This document shows positions 45,581 to 55,397 of a stretch of DNA of 64,000 nucleotides, piece after piece. Position numbers and translations under genes: made by a program. Location: positions 124,001 through 188,000 of the forward strand of contig CACJMO010000002.1 of NCBI GenBank assembly GCA_902594545.1, read 5' to 3'. Source of the DNA: an uncultured SAR86 cluster bacterium. Lineage in GTDB: Bacteria > Pseudomonadota > Gammaproteobacteria > Magnimaribacterales > Magnimaribacteraceae. The notes beneath the pieces were generated by a model. That model was not told where the DNA came from, did not search any database, and worked only from the letters and a program-made list of their open reading frames with translations. The first letter of the stretch is position 1. Every line of letters begins with the position of its first letter.

Positions 45581-46867
45581 TTAGATCACGTTGCTGATGA
45601 GCGGCTTGAGTTTACTAAGAATGGCATCGAGGGCTCCACGATTTCTCATGAAAACCTTATAAGCTTTCGTACCTATTGCGTTACAAGTTGATTCATCTTC
45701 TATTAAGAACAGGTAGCGGTTGCATAGCTCTTCGGCATCATGGACAACAGTTAAAGCATTATCTTGAATAAGTTGTTCAGAAATATCTGAAAAATTTCTT
45801 AAGCTAGGACCAGATAAAAGAGCTAAGCTTTGAGCGGATGGTTCAAGAAGGTTTTGGCCTCCGTGATCTATTAAACTGCCACCGATAAAGGCTACGTCAG
45901 CCAGCGAATAAAGAAAATTTAGTTCTCCTATAGTATCTCCAAGAAGTATTTTAGTATCCTTACTTACATCTTCTCTCATGGACCTTGATACGAATGGTAT
46001 TTTAGATTCTTGCAAAATCCCTTTAACTCTCTCGAACCTTTCAAGATGTCTGGGAACCAAAATCAATAAGGATTCAGGCCTTACTTTTAAGATTTTTTTA
46101 AAAGCATCTAGAACAATGTCCTCTTCTCCTTCATGGGTACTGGAAGCGATTAAAGTTGGTCTGACTTTTCCATTAATACTCCAATCTTTTCTGATATTCA
46201 GGGAAATTTCATTAAGTTCAGAAGGAATATCCTGGTCAAACTTAAGATTACCGCATATGTCTATTTTTTTAATTTGGGAAATTTCATTAAATCTAAGCCT
46301 ATCCGACTCATATTGTGCAAGAATTAAATCTAAAGAATCTATAGATTCTTTAATTAATGAGTTATATTTTAAATAGTTTGATTTAGATTTTTCTGAAAGC
46401 CTGGCATTAACCAATGCAGTTTTGATCCCCTTTTGTTTACATAAATTAATTAAATTGGGCCATATCTCCGTTTCCAACAAAATAAGTGCTTTAGGTTGCC
46501 AATGATCTAAAAAGGGCTTTATGCATAGTGGTAAATCAACTGGCAAATATTGGTGCTTTACAGTCCCACCCAATCTTTCCAATAATAGTTTGGATCCTGT
46601 AGGTGTAGTTGTTGTAACAAGAATTTCAATATTTGGGTATTCGGCTATTAGCCTTCTTAAGAGGGGCATTGAGGCATTTACCTCTCCAACAGACACAGCG
46701 TGCACCCAAATTAAAGGTTTATTTTTTGTAGGAGAATCTTTAGATATTCCGAGTCTTTCAGACCATCTAAAAAAGTATTCTCTGTTGTAGGCTCCTTTCC
46801 AACAAAGCCTAGCGAAATACAGAGGTAATAAGAAATAAAATGCAAATGTATAAACGTTTCTATGCAC
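45581..46867 (-). CDS. waaA: 3-deoxy-D-manno-octulosonic acid transferase
   Basis: The 428-residue GT-B enzyme attaches Kdo to lipid IVA at the cytoplasmic face of the inner membrane. The N-terminal hydrophobic anchor is followed by GAYNREYFFRWSERLG, WVHAVSVGEVNAS (acceptor-side catalytic glutamate) near 53-65, LILLETEIWPNL near 119-130 and the C-terminal GGSLIDHGGQNLLEPSA motif near 316-332 (donor binding). It is divergent from hldD with a 47-base gap. Confidence 0.94.
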   Translation of the reverse strand: MHRNVYTFAFYFLLPLYFARLCWKGAYNREYFFRWSERLGISKDSPTKNKPLIWVHAVSVGEVNASMPLLRRLIAEYPNIEILVTTTTPTGSKLLLERLGGTVKHQYLPVDLPLCIKPFLDHWQPKALILLETEIWPNLINLCKQKGIKTALVNARLSEKSKSNYLKYNSLIKESIDSLDLILAQYESDRLRFNEISQIKKIDICGNLKFDQDIPSELNEISLNIRKDWSINGKVRPTLIASSTHEGEEDIVLDAFKKILKVRPESLLILVPRHLERFERVKGILQESKIPFVSRSMREDVSKDTKILLGDTIGELNFLYSLADVAFIGGSLIDHGGQNLLEPSAQSLALLSGPSLRNFSDISEQLIQDNALTVVHDAEELCNRYLFLIEDESTCNAIGTKAYKVFMRNRGALDAILSKLKPLISNVI

Positions 46868-46914
46868 AAGCGTATGCTAACATAGCTCCTATTTCTAATA
46901 ATTAATTTAATCTT

Positions 46915-47877
46915 TTGATAATAGTAACTGGCAGTAACGGTTTCATCGGATCTAATCTTATTAAAGGCCTTAATGAAATGGGCATTAAGGAAATAATTGC
47001 AGTAGATGACCAAACCAATACAGAAACACATCGTAATATTGCTCATCTCGAAATAGAAGAATTCTTTGAAATAGATGAATTCCTAGATTTCATAAAAGGA
47101 GATCAAATCCTAAATAAAGATATTCAGGCCATTTTTCATCAAGGCGCCTGTTCAAATACTATGGAGTGGGATGTAAATTACCTTTACAAGAATAATCTTT
47201 ATTATTCAAAAGAGCTATTGAGGCTTGCTAAACGTTTGGATTGTCAATTTATATATGCCTCATCAGCATCTGTCTATGGCAGTGGAAATGAATTCAAAGA
47301 ATTAAAGGAGAATGAAAATCCTATAAATCTTTACGCTTACTCAAAATTTAAATTTGATCAGTTGGTGAGAAAAGAATTAGATCAAGAACATGGCCAGATA
47401 GTTGGCTTAAGATACTTTAATGTATACGGTCCACATGAAGAACACAAAGGAACAATGGCTAGTGTTGCCTACCACCTACATAATCAATTAAAAAAAAGCG
47501 ATCAAATAAAACTATTCGAAGGGTCAGATGGGTACGAGAACGGGGAACAAAGAAGGGATTTTATATACGTCAATGATGTAGTTAAGGTTAATTTATGGTT
47601 CTTGTGTCACAAAGATATTTCTGGAATCTTCAATGTAGGGACCGGTAAGAGTCAAACTTTTAATGAAGTTGCTCAAGCAGTCATAGACTGGAATAAGAAA
47701 GGGAAAATTGTTTATATACCATTTCCAGAAAACTTAGAGGGTGCTTATCAAAGCTATACAGAGGCTGATATTACTCACCTAAAAGAAGTGGGATATGAAG
47801 AGGAATTTCTAGACGTAAAACAAGGTGTTACTGACTACCTAGATAAATTAGAAAGCTGGCCGAAAAATGAACCCTAG
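46915..47877 (+). CDS. hldD: ADP-L-glycero-D-manno-heptose 6-epimerase
   Basis: The 320-residue short-chain dehydrogenase makes the heptose donor for the LPS inner core. The Rossmann motif TGSNGFIGS is at 5-13, and Tyr140-x3-Lys144 (YAYSK) is the catalytic pair. The start is TTG, which gives the MIIVTG beginning of all HldD proteins. Its end overlaps the acyltransferase start by 11 bases. Confidence 0.94.
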   Translation: MIIVTGSNGFIGSNLIKGLNEMGIKEIIAVDDQTNTETHRNIAHLEIEEFFEIDEFLDFIKGDQILNKDIQAIFHQGACSNTMEWDVNYLYKNNLYYSKELLRLAKRLDCQFIYASSASVYGSGNEFKELKENENPINLYAYSKFKFDQLVRKELDQEHGQIVGLRYFNVYGPHEEHKGTMASVAYHLHNQLKKSDQIKLFEGSDGYENGEQRRDFIYVNDVVKVNLWFLCHKDISGIFNVGTGKSQTFNEVAQAVIDWNKKGKIVYIPFPENLEGAYQSYTEADITHLKEVGYEEEFLDVKQGVTDYLDKLESWPKNEP

Positions 47878-48832
47878 CAAAGATATTCCGCTACAAAATA
47901 ATCAGGCTAAGCTATCGCTAAAACTTCTATCCCTAAGATATTTAATGACTTGGATTGGGATAATAATATTAAGACTATCCGTATTTCTTCCTTACAGTTT
48001 TTTAATGAAGTTTGGTAATGGCATAGGAATGATCCTACATAAAATAAGTCCTCATAGATCAGAAATAGTCAAAATTAATATTAAAAAATGCCTAGGTATT
48101 GAAGGAAAGGAACTGGAACATTTGGTAAGGTCAAATTTTAAAGCTTTAGGCAGAGGTTTCTTTGAAACAGCAATAGCTTGGTGGGCATCAAATAAAAAAA
48201 TAAAAGCACTTAGTCAGAATATAGTTAACGAGCATTTAATTGATCAGCTTGGTTCAGGAGCTCTAGTTCTCATAAAACATTCGACGCATCTAGAATTAGA
48301 TTTGCGAATTTTAAGTAATTACTTTGATCTTACGGGAATGTATAAGAATCAAACAAATGCAGTCGTCAATTATGTAATGATTAACTCGCGCAATAAATAT
48401 GTAAAGGCATCTGCATCAAACAACGAAGCCATGAAAGCCATTAGATGGATAAACAAAGGTGAAAAATTTATTTATGCCGCAGATCAAGATTATGGTCTCA
48501 AGGTATCAGCGATGATACCTTTCTTTGGTTCTGATGCTGCCACTGTAACTTTCCCCGCCTTATTTTCTAGAAAAAATATTAAAATTATTATGGCCGATGT
48601 ATCGAAGATAGACGGGTGTTATGTAATCGAGTTTGCAGAGCTGAACAATACTGAGGATGAAAAATACTTCTTGTCTAGCATGAATGAGTGCTACGAAGAG
48701 TTCATAAAAAAAGAGCCTGAAGGATATTTATGGATGCATAGAAGATTTAAAAGCGGATCAGAAAATGCCATTTATCCTAAGTGGTCTAGTCGAGAAAAAA
48801 GGAGAGCTAAAAGGAGAATGAAAAGAGACTAA
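47867..48832 (+). CDS. Lipid A late acyltransferase (LpxL/HtrB family)
   Basis: The 321-residue protein has an N-terminal membrane segment (about residues 28-48) and the acyltransferase motif HSTHLE, an H-x4-E box, near residues 138-143. DQDYG near 206-210 and FFGSDAATVTFPALFSRK near 218-235 are typical of LpxL and LpxM. It adds a secondary acyl chain to lipid A; whether laurate, myristate or another chain cannot be read. The C-terminus is strongly basic. hldE follows on the other strand after 2 bases. Confidence 0.88.
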   Translation: MNPSKDIPLQNNQAKLSLKLLSLRYLMTWIGIIILRLSVFLPYSFLMKFGNGIGMILHKISPHRSEIVKINIKKCLGIEGKELEHLVRSNFKALGRGFFETAIAWWASNKKIKALSQNIVNEHLIDQLGSGALVLIKHSTHLELDLRILSNYFDLTGMYKNQTNAVVNYVMINSRNKYVKASASNNEAMKAIRWINKGEKFIYAADQDYGLKVSAMIPFFGSDAATVTFPALFSRKNIKIIMADVSKIDGCYVIEFAELNNTEDEKYFLSSMNECYEEFIKKEPEGYLWMHRRFKSGSENAIYPKWSSREKRRAKRRMKRD

Positions 48833-48834
48833 AG

Positions 48835-50247
48835 CTACTGAGCTTGATCTAGTATTTTAGTTGTTGATAAGCCTTTGACTAAGGGTATTGTTACAACAGA
48901 ACCTCCATAACCAGTTACTTCTTTATAACCAACAATATCCTTAACTTTATAGTCGCCACCCTTTACTAATAAATCCGGCTGCAAAGTTTTGATAAGCTTT
49001 AAAGGCGTATTTTCGTCAAACATAACAACTTTATCTACACACCGCAGTGAAGATAAAACTTTAGCTCTATGAATTAATTTGTTGATTGGCCTATTTTTTC
49101 CTTTTAATTTGCTTACAGAACTATCGGAGTTTATTCCAACAATAAGCTTGTCTCCCAGAGCTTTAGCCTTTTCCAGATACTCTACATGTCCGGCATGCAA
49201 GATATCAAAACAACCATTAGTAAAAACAATTTTCTTGTTGCTATCTTTCAGATCATCTTTATAAGGTCCCACTTCTTCTAATGTTAAGTAAGGTTTTTCT
49301 TTTTCCAAGAATGGGTTAATTTCTTGAGGGGTGACTGTCGCGGTTCCTAATTTTGCGACTACTATCCCTGCAGCTATATTTGCCATACGTATTGAATCTC
49401 CTAGATCGAATCCGCCGGCTAAGCCTCCAGCTAATGCAGCTATGACAGTATCACCAGCACCTGATACATCGAAAACATCCCTGGCCTGCGTAGGAAAGTC
49501 CGATCTTAATACCTTCCCTTTTTTGTTTTGTAAAAGTGTCATACCCTCAGGCCCTCTAGTGATTAAAAGCGCATTAAGATTTAAAGCCTTAATCAACGCT
49601 TTGCCTTTTTTTGTAAGGTCAGCTTCACTTCCCACCCTTCCTACTACATCTTCAAACTCAGACAAATTGGGCGTAATAATGTCAGCACCCTTGTATTTTG
49701 AAAAATCTTTGCCTTTAGGATCAACCAAAACAATTTTACCCTTTGCTTTAGCTTTCTTTATTAGCAAGGCAGTATCTTTGAGTGTTCCTTTTCCGTAATC
49801 AGATAATACAAGTGCACTAACATCATTCAAACTGATGTGTTTATAAAAAAGCTCTAAAGTGGATTTCCAATCCTCCTCAGAAAAATTTTCTTCTTCATCT
49901 ATACGTAAAATTTGCTGTTGGGCCGAAAGAAGTCTTGTTTTGGAAATAGTTGGGTGAAGGGATTGTCGTAAAGCTATCTTAATTTTATTCTTCTTTAAGA
50001 GTTCATTTACAACTCTTGAATCGCCATCCTTACCGGTAACACCAATTAGAGTTGCCTTTATTCCTAAGCTAGATAAATTAAGAGCTACATTTGCTGCTCC
50101 GCCCAATCTAATTTCTTCGTTTGAAGGTCTCAAGACAGGGACAGGTGCTTCGGGTGATATTCTATCGATAGAACCCATAATATATTTATCGAGTATTACA
50201 TCCCCAAATACGATAACTTTACCCTTTTTCAAATTCTTGAGATTCAT
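48835..50247 (-). CDS. hldE: Bifunctional heptose-7-phosphate kinase/heptose-1-phosphate adenylyltransferase
   Basis: The 470-residue fusion carries a PfkB-type kinase (GDVILDKYIMG near 15-25, GGAANVALNLSSLG near 49-62, SGAGDTVIAALAGG near 260-273) and a cytidylyltransferase-like domain (TNGCFDILHAGHVEYL near 341-356). It makes ADP-glycero-manno-heptose, the substrate of HldD next door. Both domains look intact. Confidence 0.95.
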   Translation of the reverse strand: MNLKNLKKGKVIVFGDVILDKYIMGSIDRISPEAPVPVLRPSNEEIRLGGAANVALNLSSLGIKATLIGVTGKDGDSRVVNELLKKNKIKIALRQSLHPTISKTRLLSAQQQILRIDEEENFSEEDWKSTLELFYKHISLNDVSALVLSDYGKGTLKDTALLIKKAKAKGKIVLVDPKGKDFSKYKGADIITPNLSEFEDVVGRVGSEADLTKKGKALIKALNLNALLITRGPEGMTLLQNKKGKVLRSDFPTQARDVFDVSGAGDTVIAALAGGLAGGFDLGDSIRMANIAAGIVVAKLGTATVTPQEINPFLEKEKPYLTLEEVGPYKDDLKDSNKKIVFTNGCFDILHAGHVEYLEKAKALGDKLIVGINSDSSVSKLKGKNRPINKLIHRAKVLSSLRCVDKVVMFDENTPLKLIKTLQPDLLVKGGDYKVKDIVGYKEVTGYGGSVVTIPLVKGLSTTKILDQAQ

Positions 50248-50332
50248 CTAGTAATTATATACCCCTAGAGCAAGTGCTTATCTATATTATAAGAATATAT
50301 CTTTATAATTAGACTCAAAAAATTTAAAAAAA

Positions 50333-50953
50333 ATGACATTTGTACCCCCAATTGACATGAATCAGGTTAAAGGTTTTCTGGATCCATTGGAAGGTGAAGC
50401 TCTGTATAGCTATGCAAAAAAATACGTGATCAATAAACCGGCTCTAGAGATTGGAAGTTACTGTGGAAAATCAGCCGTGTACATTGGTGAGGGAGTTAAA
50501 GCGAACAATCAAAAACTGTATTCTATAGATCATCACAAAGGGTCAGAAGAACAACAACCCGGTGAGGAATACTTTGATCCAGATCTCTTAAGCAAAGATG
50601 GTGAAAGCTTAGATACGTTACCTCATTTTTTAAAGACAATTTCGGACAGTAATTTAACAAGTTATGTTATTCCAATTGTGTCCTCATCCAAGGAGGCCAA
50701 TGAAGATTTGGACTTAAATTTTGATATGGTTTTTATTGATGGTGGCCACAGCGAAGAGGCTGCTCAAGCAGACTTTAATTTATGGTCAAAAAGGTTGGCC
50801 AAGAAAGGGATATTGGGAATTCATGATGTGTTCCCCAATCCAGATGATGGAGGAAGGCCCCCTTTTAACATCTATAAGAAAGCTCTTGATAGTGGCGATT
50901 TTATAGAATTAGAAGCTATTAAATCTCTAAGGATTTTACAAAGAGTAAGTTAA
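50333..50953 (+). CDS. Class I SAM-dependent methyltransferase (Methyltransf_24 type)
   Basis: The 206-residue protein has the SAM-binding motif LEIGSYCGKSAVYIGEG near residues 36-52, an acidic second-strand SIDHHKG near 63-69 and FDMVFIDGGHSEEAAQADF near 129-147 with GILGIHDVF after it. This is the layout of small class I methyltransferases found in polysaccharide loci. The substrate is unknown. It is the only plus-strand gene in the envelope stretch and overlaps the next, convergent gene by 4 bases. Confidence 0.8.
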   Translation: MTFVPPIDMNQVKGFLDPLEGEALYSYAKKYVINKPALEIGSYCGKSAVYIGEGVKANNQKLYSIDHHKGSEEQQPGEEYFDPDLLSKDGESLDTLPHFLKTISDSNLTSYVIPIVSSSKEANEDLDLNFDMVFIDGGHSEEAAQADFNLWSKRLAKKGILGIHDVFPNPDDGGRPPFNIYKKALDSGDFIELEAIKSLRILQRVS

Positions 50954-51966
50954 TTTAGTGAGGTCCAATCTTGAAGGAAAAGCTCATGTCCGGGCGTGAA
51001 CCCATAAAGAGTATCTGCTGCAAGTAGCACCGCCCCTGCAGTCCAAGTAGGTTTTTCAATGGGCCAAAACTTTTCATCGGTATAAACATAGCCAGTCCAA
51101 TATAGTCCATCTTCATCTCTCCATTGATGTAGAGAATTGAATAAATCTTCAGCTTTATCCACCAAGCCTAATTTAACAAGCGCCATAACCAATTCAGAAC
51201 TTTCTGCAACTGTCACCCATGGTTCCTCACTGACACATTTACACCCCTTTCCCTCAACAATAAATTCCAACCATTTAGAGTCAATTATTGAAATGCCTTT
51301 ATCGTGAGTATAAACCCCACAAAGAATTGGATAATACCAATCCATACTATATCTGGATTTACTCTCCCAACTTCTATCATATCTTTCTGGATTATTAATG
51401 ATGGAATTTTTCAATTTACTTTTTGCCTCTAGTAATCTTTCTGCTGGACGATCCAGGATCTCATTAATTGCAATGGCACACTCTAAGCTCTTGTAAATTG
51501 AACTGCTCCCCGTAATTAAAGAATCATCAAGTATTTCTTTTCCCTCTTCTTTAGCCCAGTAGATATCACCTTGTAAAGTTTGAGAAGAAATAACAAAATC
51601 AATTGCCTTAGAAAGCGTGGGGTATAGGTTTTCTAAAAAATCCTTATCTCTGAAAATAAGATAATGATGCATGAGACCAGTTGCTATATAAGCAGAAAAA
51701 TTTGTCTCTCTTCTCTTTGTTTGAGGAATTGATTTTAAATATTCAGAATACCAAGAGCCATCTTCAAGTTGATTATCAGAAAGCCACAAAAAAGCCTGCT
51801 CAGCCTCATCTTTTTTTCCTGCAATAGAAAGGCCCATACATGCTTCGACATGGTCCCAAGGGTCAAGCTTTTTACCCTTCTCCCATGGAATCGACCCATC
51901 ACTATTTTGTACTTCTAAAATATAATTAATAGAAGGAATATAAAAGTCTAAAGTTTTGCTATTCAT
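50950..51966 (-). CDS. Alpha/alpha-barrel protein of the prenyltransferase/terpene-cyclase-like fold, function unknown
   Basis: The 338-residue protein has repeated helical units with the QNSDGSIPW, DNQLEDGSWYSEYL and GLYWTGYVYTDEKFWP motifs, the QxxDGSW-like repeats of alpha6-alpha6 barrel proteins such as prenyltransferases and squalene cyclases. No DDxD cyclase motif is evident. Similar proteins are also seen near glycosyltransferases, where the role is unknown. Its 5' end overlaps the neighbouring methyltransferase by 8 bases, so the two are co-translated. Confidence 0.6.
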   Translation of the reverse strand: MNSKTLDFYIPSINYILEVQNSDGSIPWEKGKKLDPWDHVEACMGLSIAGKKDEAEQAFLWLSDNQLEDGSWYSEYLKSIPQTKRRETNFSAYIATGLMHHYLIFRDKDFLENLYPTLSKAIDFVISSQTLQGDIYWAKEEGKEILDDSLITGSSSIYKSLECAIAINEILDRPAERLLEAKSKLKNSIINNPERYDRSWESKSRYSMDWYYPILCGVYTHDKGISIIDSKWLEFIVEGKGCKCVSEEPWVTVAESSELVMALVKLGLVDKAEDLFNSLHQWRDEDGLYWTGYVYTDEKFWPIEKPTWTAGAVLLAADTLYGFTPGHELFLQDWTSLN

Positions 51967-52672
51967 CCAAAGGTTTTTTGAAATACATTACTAAGCTCTT
52001 TCCAATTAAGGGCTGAAGTATCATTTCAAGTATTCTTGTAAAAATTGGTCTCTGCATTAAATCCCACACTAAAAGCTTATGATATTGTTTGATAATGAAA
52101 GATTGATCTTTGGTGTTCCAGAACAAGCATTGCAACCACCAATACGGAGAGTGTAATCCATGGGCCCAGTGAAAAGACAAATATTCTAAACCGAAGTCCT
52201 TTCCCAATTTTTTTAATTGGTTATGTCTAAATATCCTGACATGACCTCCAGGCGTTTGAGAATACTCTTTGCTTAATTTCCAGCAAATTAATTCCGGTAA
52301 ATATCTCGGAACACTTAAGGCCATTATCCCTCCTGGCTTCAAGACCCTTGTGAGCTCTTTTACGGATTGCTCGGGGGAGTCTACATGCTCTAAAACTTCG
52401 CTACAGATAACTGCATCCAAAGAAGATTCTTTAAAAGGAATATCATTTATATTTGCCACACCAAAATTACATGATGTAGATAAGTCGCCAACATCAAAAT
52501 CGTTAAGACGAGTCTTAGCCGTTTGCACATCTTCTAAGCACAAATCCAAACCGATCACATTTGCGGATGACTCTATAAATCCACCAATTGAGTGACGGCC
52601 CTCCCCGCAACCCATGTCCAATAAAAATTGGTCATCCCCTAGATTAAGATTTTTGTACCTGATTGTGTTCAT
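51959..52672 (-). CDS. Class I SAM-dependent methyltransferase
   Basis: The 237-residue enzyme has LLDMGCGEGRHSIG near residues 17-30 (SAM site I), GLDLCLEDV near 40-48, DAVICSEVLEHVDSPEQSVKELTRVLKPGGIMALSVP near 83-119 (sites II and III). It resembles UbiE/type-11 methyltransferases; the C-terminal third (HWAHGLHSPYWWLQCLF) is hydrophobic and suggests a lipid-linked or membrane-side substrate. It overlaps the glycosyltransferase by 29 bases, longer than usual for coupled genes. Confidence 0.82.
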   Translation of the reverse strand: MNTIRYKNLNLGDDQFLLDMGCGEGRHSIGGFIESSANVIGLDLCLEDVQTAKTRLNDFDVGDLSTSCNFGVANINDIPFKESSLDAVICSEVLEHVDSPEQSVKELTRVLKPGGIMALSVPRYLPELICWKLSKEYSQTPGGHVRIFRHNQLKKLGKDFGLEYLSFHWAHGLHSPYWWLQCLFWNTKDQSFIIKQYHKLLVWDLMQRPIFTRILEMILQPLIGKSLVMYFKKPLDE

Positions 52673-53897
52673 TGTTATATGATTTTATAACGTTATTAAA
52701 GACATCAACGTAGGATTGAGCAGCTATTTTCCAGTCAAAAAGCTCTTCAATTCTTTTCCTTCCCTTTTCAGACAACTCCTTTCTTTGCAACGGATTTTGA
52801 AATAATTGTATAACTGCCCTCTCGATATCAACTGTAGAGCCTGGCTGAATTTTTATTGCGGAATCTCCAACAACTTCTTTCAACCCTCCAGAGTGGGTGC
52901 TTATTAACGGAACACCGCAAGACATAGCTTCTCCTGCACCAAATCCAAAGCCCTCGTACAAAGATGGTATAACGGCAACCTTGGAAGCGTGATAAAGATC
53001 CACTATTTCCTCTTCACTAATCCCAGAATGAAATATTATTTTTTCTTCTAAATGCAATTCCTTGATTAATTGCCTGATTTTGCTGTCCGTGGGAGATTTA
53101 CCAATGACATCGAGTGATGTATCAGGAAAACTCTCCAGAATTCCTGGAAGAGCCTCTATTAGAAACTTGAGTCCTTTTAGAGGTATATCCGCACTTGCTG
53201 TTGTAATAAGCTTGTGCCCTTGGCTTTCTTTTTGTGTATTAGGAACAAATTTTTGAATATCAATACCATTTAAAATTATTTCAATCTTGTCAGGATCAAC
53301 CTCAAATTCATCAACTATATCTTGCTTAGATGGGCCACTTACACAAATAATCTGATTCAGATTAGGAGCAACCCTTTTTTGCATCGGTAAGAAATTATGC
53401 CATCGCTTAGAGGATAATTTTTCTTTCCAATTTTTGGCACTTTCCATCTCAAGTTTATGGTCTTTTGTTATAGGGTGATGAATGGTGACCGCTAAAGGAT
53501 ACAGTTTTTGTATTTGCAAAAGAGAACCACAAAGCGATTGGTTATCCAAAAGCACATCAAAAGCAGGACTTGATGATTCCAAATACTTCAGTAGTCTTTT
53601 GCCAAACGTATAAGGCTCAGGAAAGCCTCCAGTCATCACATTACTCCACTCATAGAAATCTATAGGATTGAGAAAATAGTTCAACTTAAATTCTTTCAGC
53701 CTATTTTCGCTTGCAAATAAATCCAAGCTGGGAATTTTAATCAACTTCACTGAGTCATGCAGCTCTGGGTAAGGTGGGCCCGATATAACAGAGACATCAT
53801 TACCTAGTTTGCTGAGCGCTTTACTTAAATGTTTAACGTAAATGCCTTGTCCGCCTGAATAGGGATGACTTCTATAACTTAATAGTCCTATTTTCAA
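52644..53897 (-). CDS. Family 4 glycosyltransferase
   Basis: The 417-residue GT-B enzyme opens with LSYRSHPYSGGQGIYVKHLSKAL and contains the donor-site segment IPSLYEGFGFGAGEAMSCGVPLISTHSGGLKEVVG near 315-349, with the conserved E-x7-E pattern. NDP-sugar donor and acceptor cannot be assigned. It is 9 bases after the LPS kinase and leads the glycosyltransferase-methyltransferase-alpha-barrel set. Confidence 0.87.
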   Translation of the reverse strand: MKIGLLSYRSHPYSGGQGIYVKHLSKALSKLGNDVSVISGPPYPELHDSVKLIKIPSLDLFASENRLKEFKLNYFLNPIDFYEWSNVMTGGFPEPYTFGKRLLKYLESSSPAFDVLLDNQSLCGSLLQIQKLYPLAVTIHHPITKDHKLEMESAKNWKEKLSSKRWHNFLPMQKRVAPNLNQIICVSGPSKQDIVDEFEVDPDKIEIILNGIDIQKFVPNTQKESQGHKLITTASADIPLKGLKFLIEALPGILESFPDTSLDVIGKSPTDSKIRQLIKELHLEEKIIFHSGISEEEIVDLYHASKVAVIPSLYEGFGFGAGEAMSCGVPLISTHSGGLKEVVGDSAIKIQPGSTVDIERAVIQLFQNPLQRKELSEKGRKRIEELFDWKIAAQSYVDVFNNVIKSYNNEHNQVQKS

Positions 53898-53906
53898 GAA
53901 ATACTC

Positions 53907-55397
53907 CTAGATTCTTTTTGATACTCTTTGGTGCAGTGAAGGCTGGTTCGCAAGACTTTTAAGCATTCTCTTCTTATCCTTAGATATATTTTTTTTAATT
54001 GAACTAAATCCTTGTTTTCCAGCAGTATCCAAATCTAAAGCAATGATGCTTTTTTTAAATATAAAAAAATTTGAACTTTTAGCATCGCCATGACTAAAAT
54101 TTATCCAACTGAGTTTTTTAAAGAAGGCTACTATACCTGAAACAATCACTTCAGAATCAACATTGTTGGAAATAGCCTCATCAAGCCTTTGTCCGGCTAT
54201 TGCTCTAGTAACTAGAAATGAATTTCTCTTCCCAAAAAATCCCTTTTGTATATATATCAAGACAGGTTCAGAGGTTTGAATACCAACAGCAGTCATCCAG
54301 TTATAAGCCACCCAGGAGTTATAGGCTCTAGTTTGCTTGAAAACACGAGAAAGTCCGTGAGTTAAGTTTTTTATTCTATATTTTTTAAAGAAATAATTTG
54401 TCCCTTGTATTTCGATTTCTACTACCAAATGTCCTTCTTCATCTTTAATCACCTTTCCTTCACTTATCAATAAATCTTCATCTTTGATGAATTCCATAAA
54501 TAAATTAAGAGGGATCTCTTTGTTAAACAACCATCTTCCAGATTTGTCTTGATCCTTAGAAAATATACTAGACTCAGGAAAAGGTGACGTAGAAACGATC
54601 TTAAATGGCTTCAACCTTGGCTTAAGGTACATTGAGAATGCCCTATCAAGAATTTTACTTACCAAAACAGAATGCTGCTTGCAAAGTTCTTTAAAAGAAC
54701 AGGAAAAATAAGTTTTAAAGAATCTATAACAGTCTCTCTCAGTCAATCCAAAACCCATTGCAGAATGTAAAAAACCTCCAAGATCTTTTATCAACCACCT
54801 CTCCGGTACATTATTTCTTATCTGAGATCTATGAAGGTCAATGGTAGTGATTTTTAAATCCTCGAAGTTAATTTCTTTCTCTACATGTAAATGGCACAAG
54901 TAAAGATCTCGATGGTTTAATCCAGAATCATGTATCTGTCTGATTGTTTTAGCAGTTTGCTCAATTAAAATTTTCTTTTGTTTAAAGGAGAGCCTTTTAT
55001 GAAGCCCTTCTAAAAAAAAGTCCTCCAGCGAGATAGTTTCTTCCAGTTCTTTTGTAATAAGGAATGAGCGAGAGTTAGCTGGGTTTATACCTTCTTGAAA
55101 AAATCCAACAACCTCGAGAGAGTTTATAGAACTTTGTGATAAGTGTTTTATTGCGTTAAATTCTCTTAATGCACCTATCACGGGCACTTTCAACTGAATT
55201 AGGTTTTTTAATACTTCTCTCCACCCTACAGGCCCATGAATTTTAAGAAAATATCTCTTTTCATTGACTTCAATTCTTTTAGTAATTCTATTGGCATGCT
55301 TACGGTAAGTCTCTCCTTCAATCTCCTCAGCAAAACTAAAAGAGGCCTTTTCTTTAAAGAGGTCTTGCAATTCGTTATCAAAAAAAATCTGCTTCAT
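53907..55397 (-). CDS. LPS core kinase with two kinase-like domains (WaaP-type fused to second Kdo/WaaP-like domain)
   Basis: I start at the ATG at 55397, whose A is shared with the waaG stop (TGATG). The 496-residue protein has an N-terminal RfaP-like domain (about 1-265): GPVGWREVLKNL, NHRDLYLCHLHV near 164-175 and IDLHRSQIRNNVPERWLIKDLGG near 189-211, which are the RfaP signatures. The C-terminal domain (about 330-495) repeats a kinase-like pattern: KKYRIKNLTHG, SHGDAKSSNFFI near 452-463 and ALDLDTAG near 469-476. It probably phosphorylates inner-core heptoses at two sites. The fusion is unusual compared with the separate waaP and its neighbour in Pseudomonas. Confidence 0.82.
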   Translation of the reverse strand: MKQIFFDNELQDLFKEKASFSFAEEIEGETYRKHANRITKRIEVNEKRYFLKIHGPVGWREVLKNLIQLKVPVIGALREFNAIKHLSQSSINSLEVVGFFQEGINPANSRSFLITKELEETISLEDFFLEGLHKRLSFKQKKILIEQTAKTIRQIHDSGLNHRDLYLCHLHVEKEINFEDLKITTIDLHRSQIRNNVPERWLIKDLGGFLHSAMGFGLTERDCYRFFKTYFSCSFKELCKQHSVLVSKILDRAFSMYLKPRLKPFKIVSTSPFPESSIFSKDQDKSGRWLFNKEIPLNLFMEFIKDEDLLISEGKVIKDEEGHLVVEIEIQGTNYFFKKYRIKNLTHGLSRVFKQTRAYNSWVAYNWMTAVGIQTSEPVLIYIQKGFFGKRNSFLVTRAIAGQRLDEAISNNVDSEVIVSGIVAFFKKLSWINFSHGDAKSSNFFIFKKSIIALDLDTAGKQGFSSIKKNISKDKKRMLKSLANQPSLHQRVSKRI

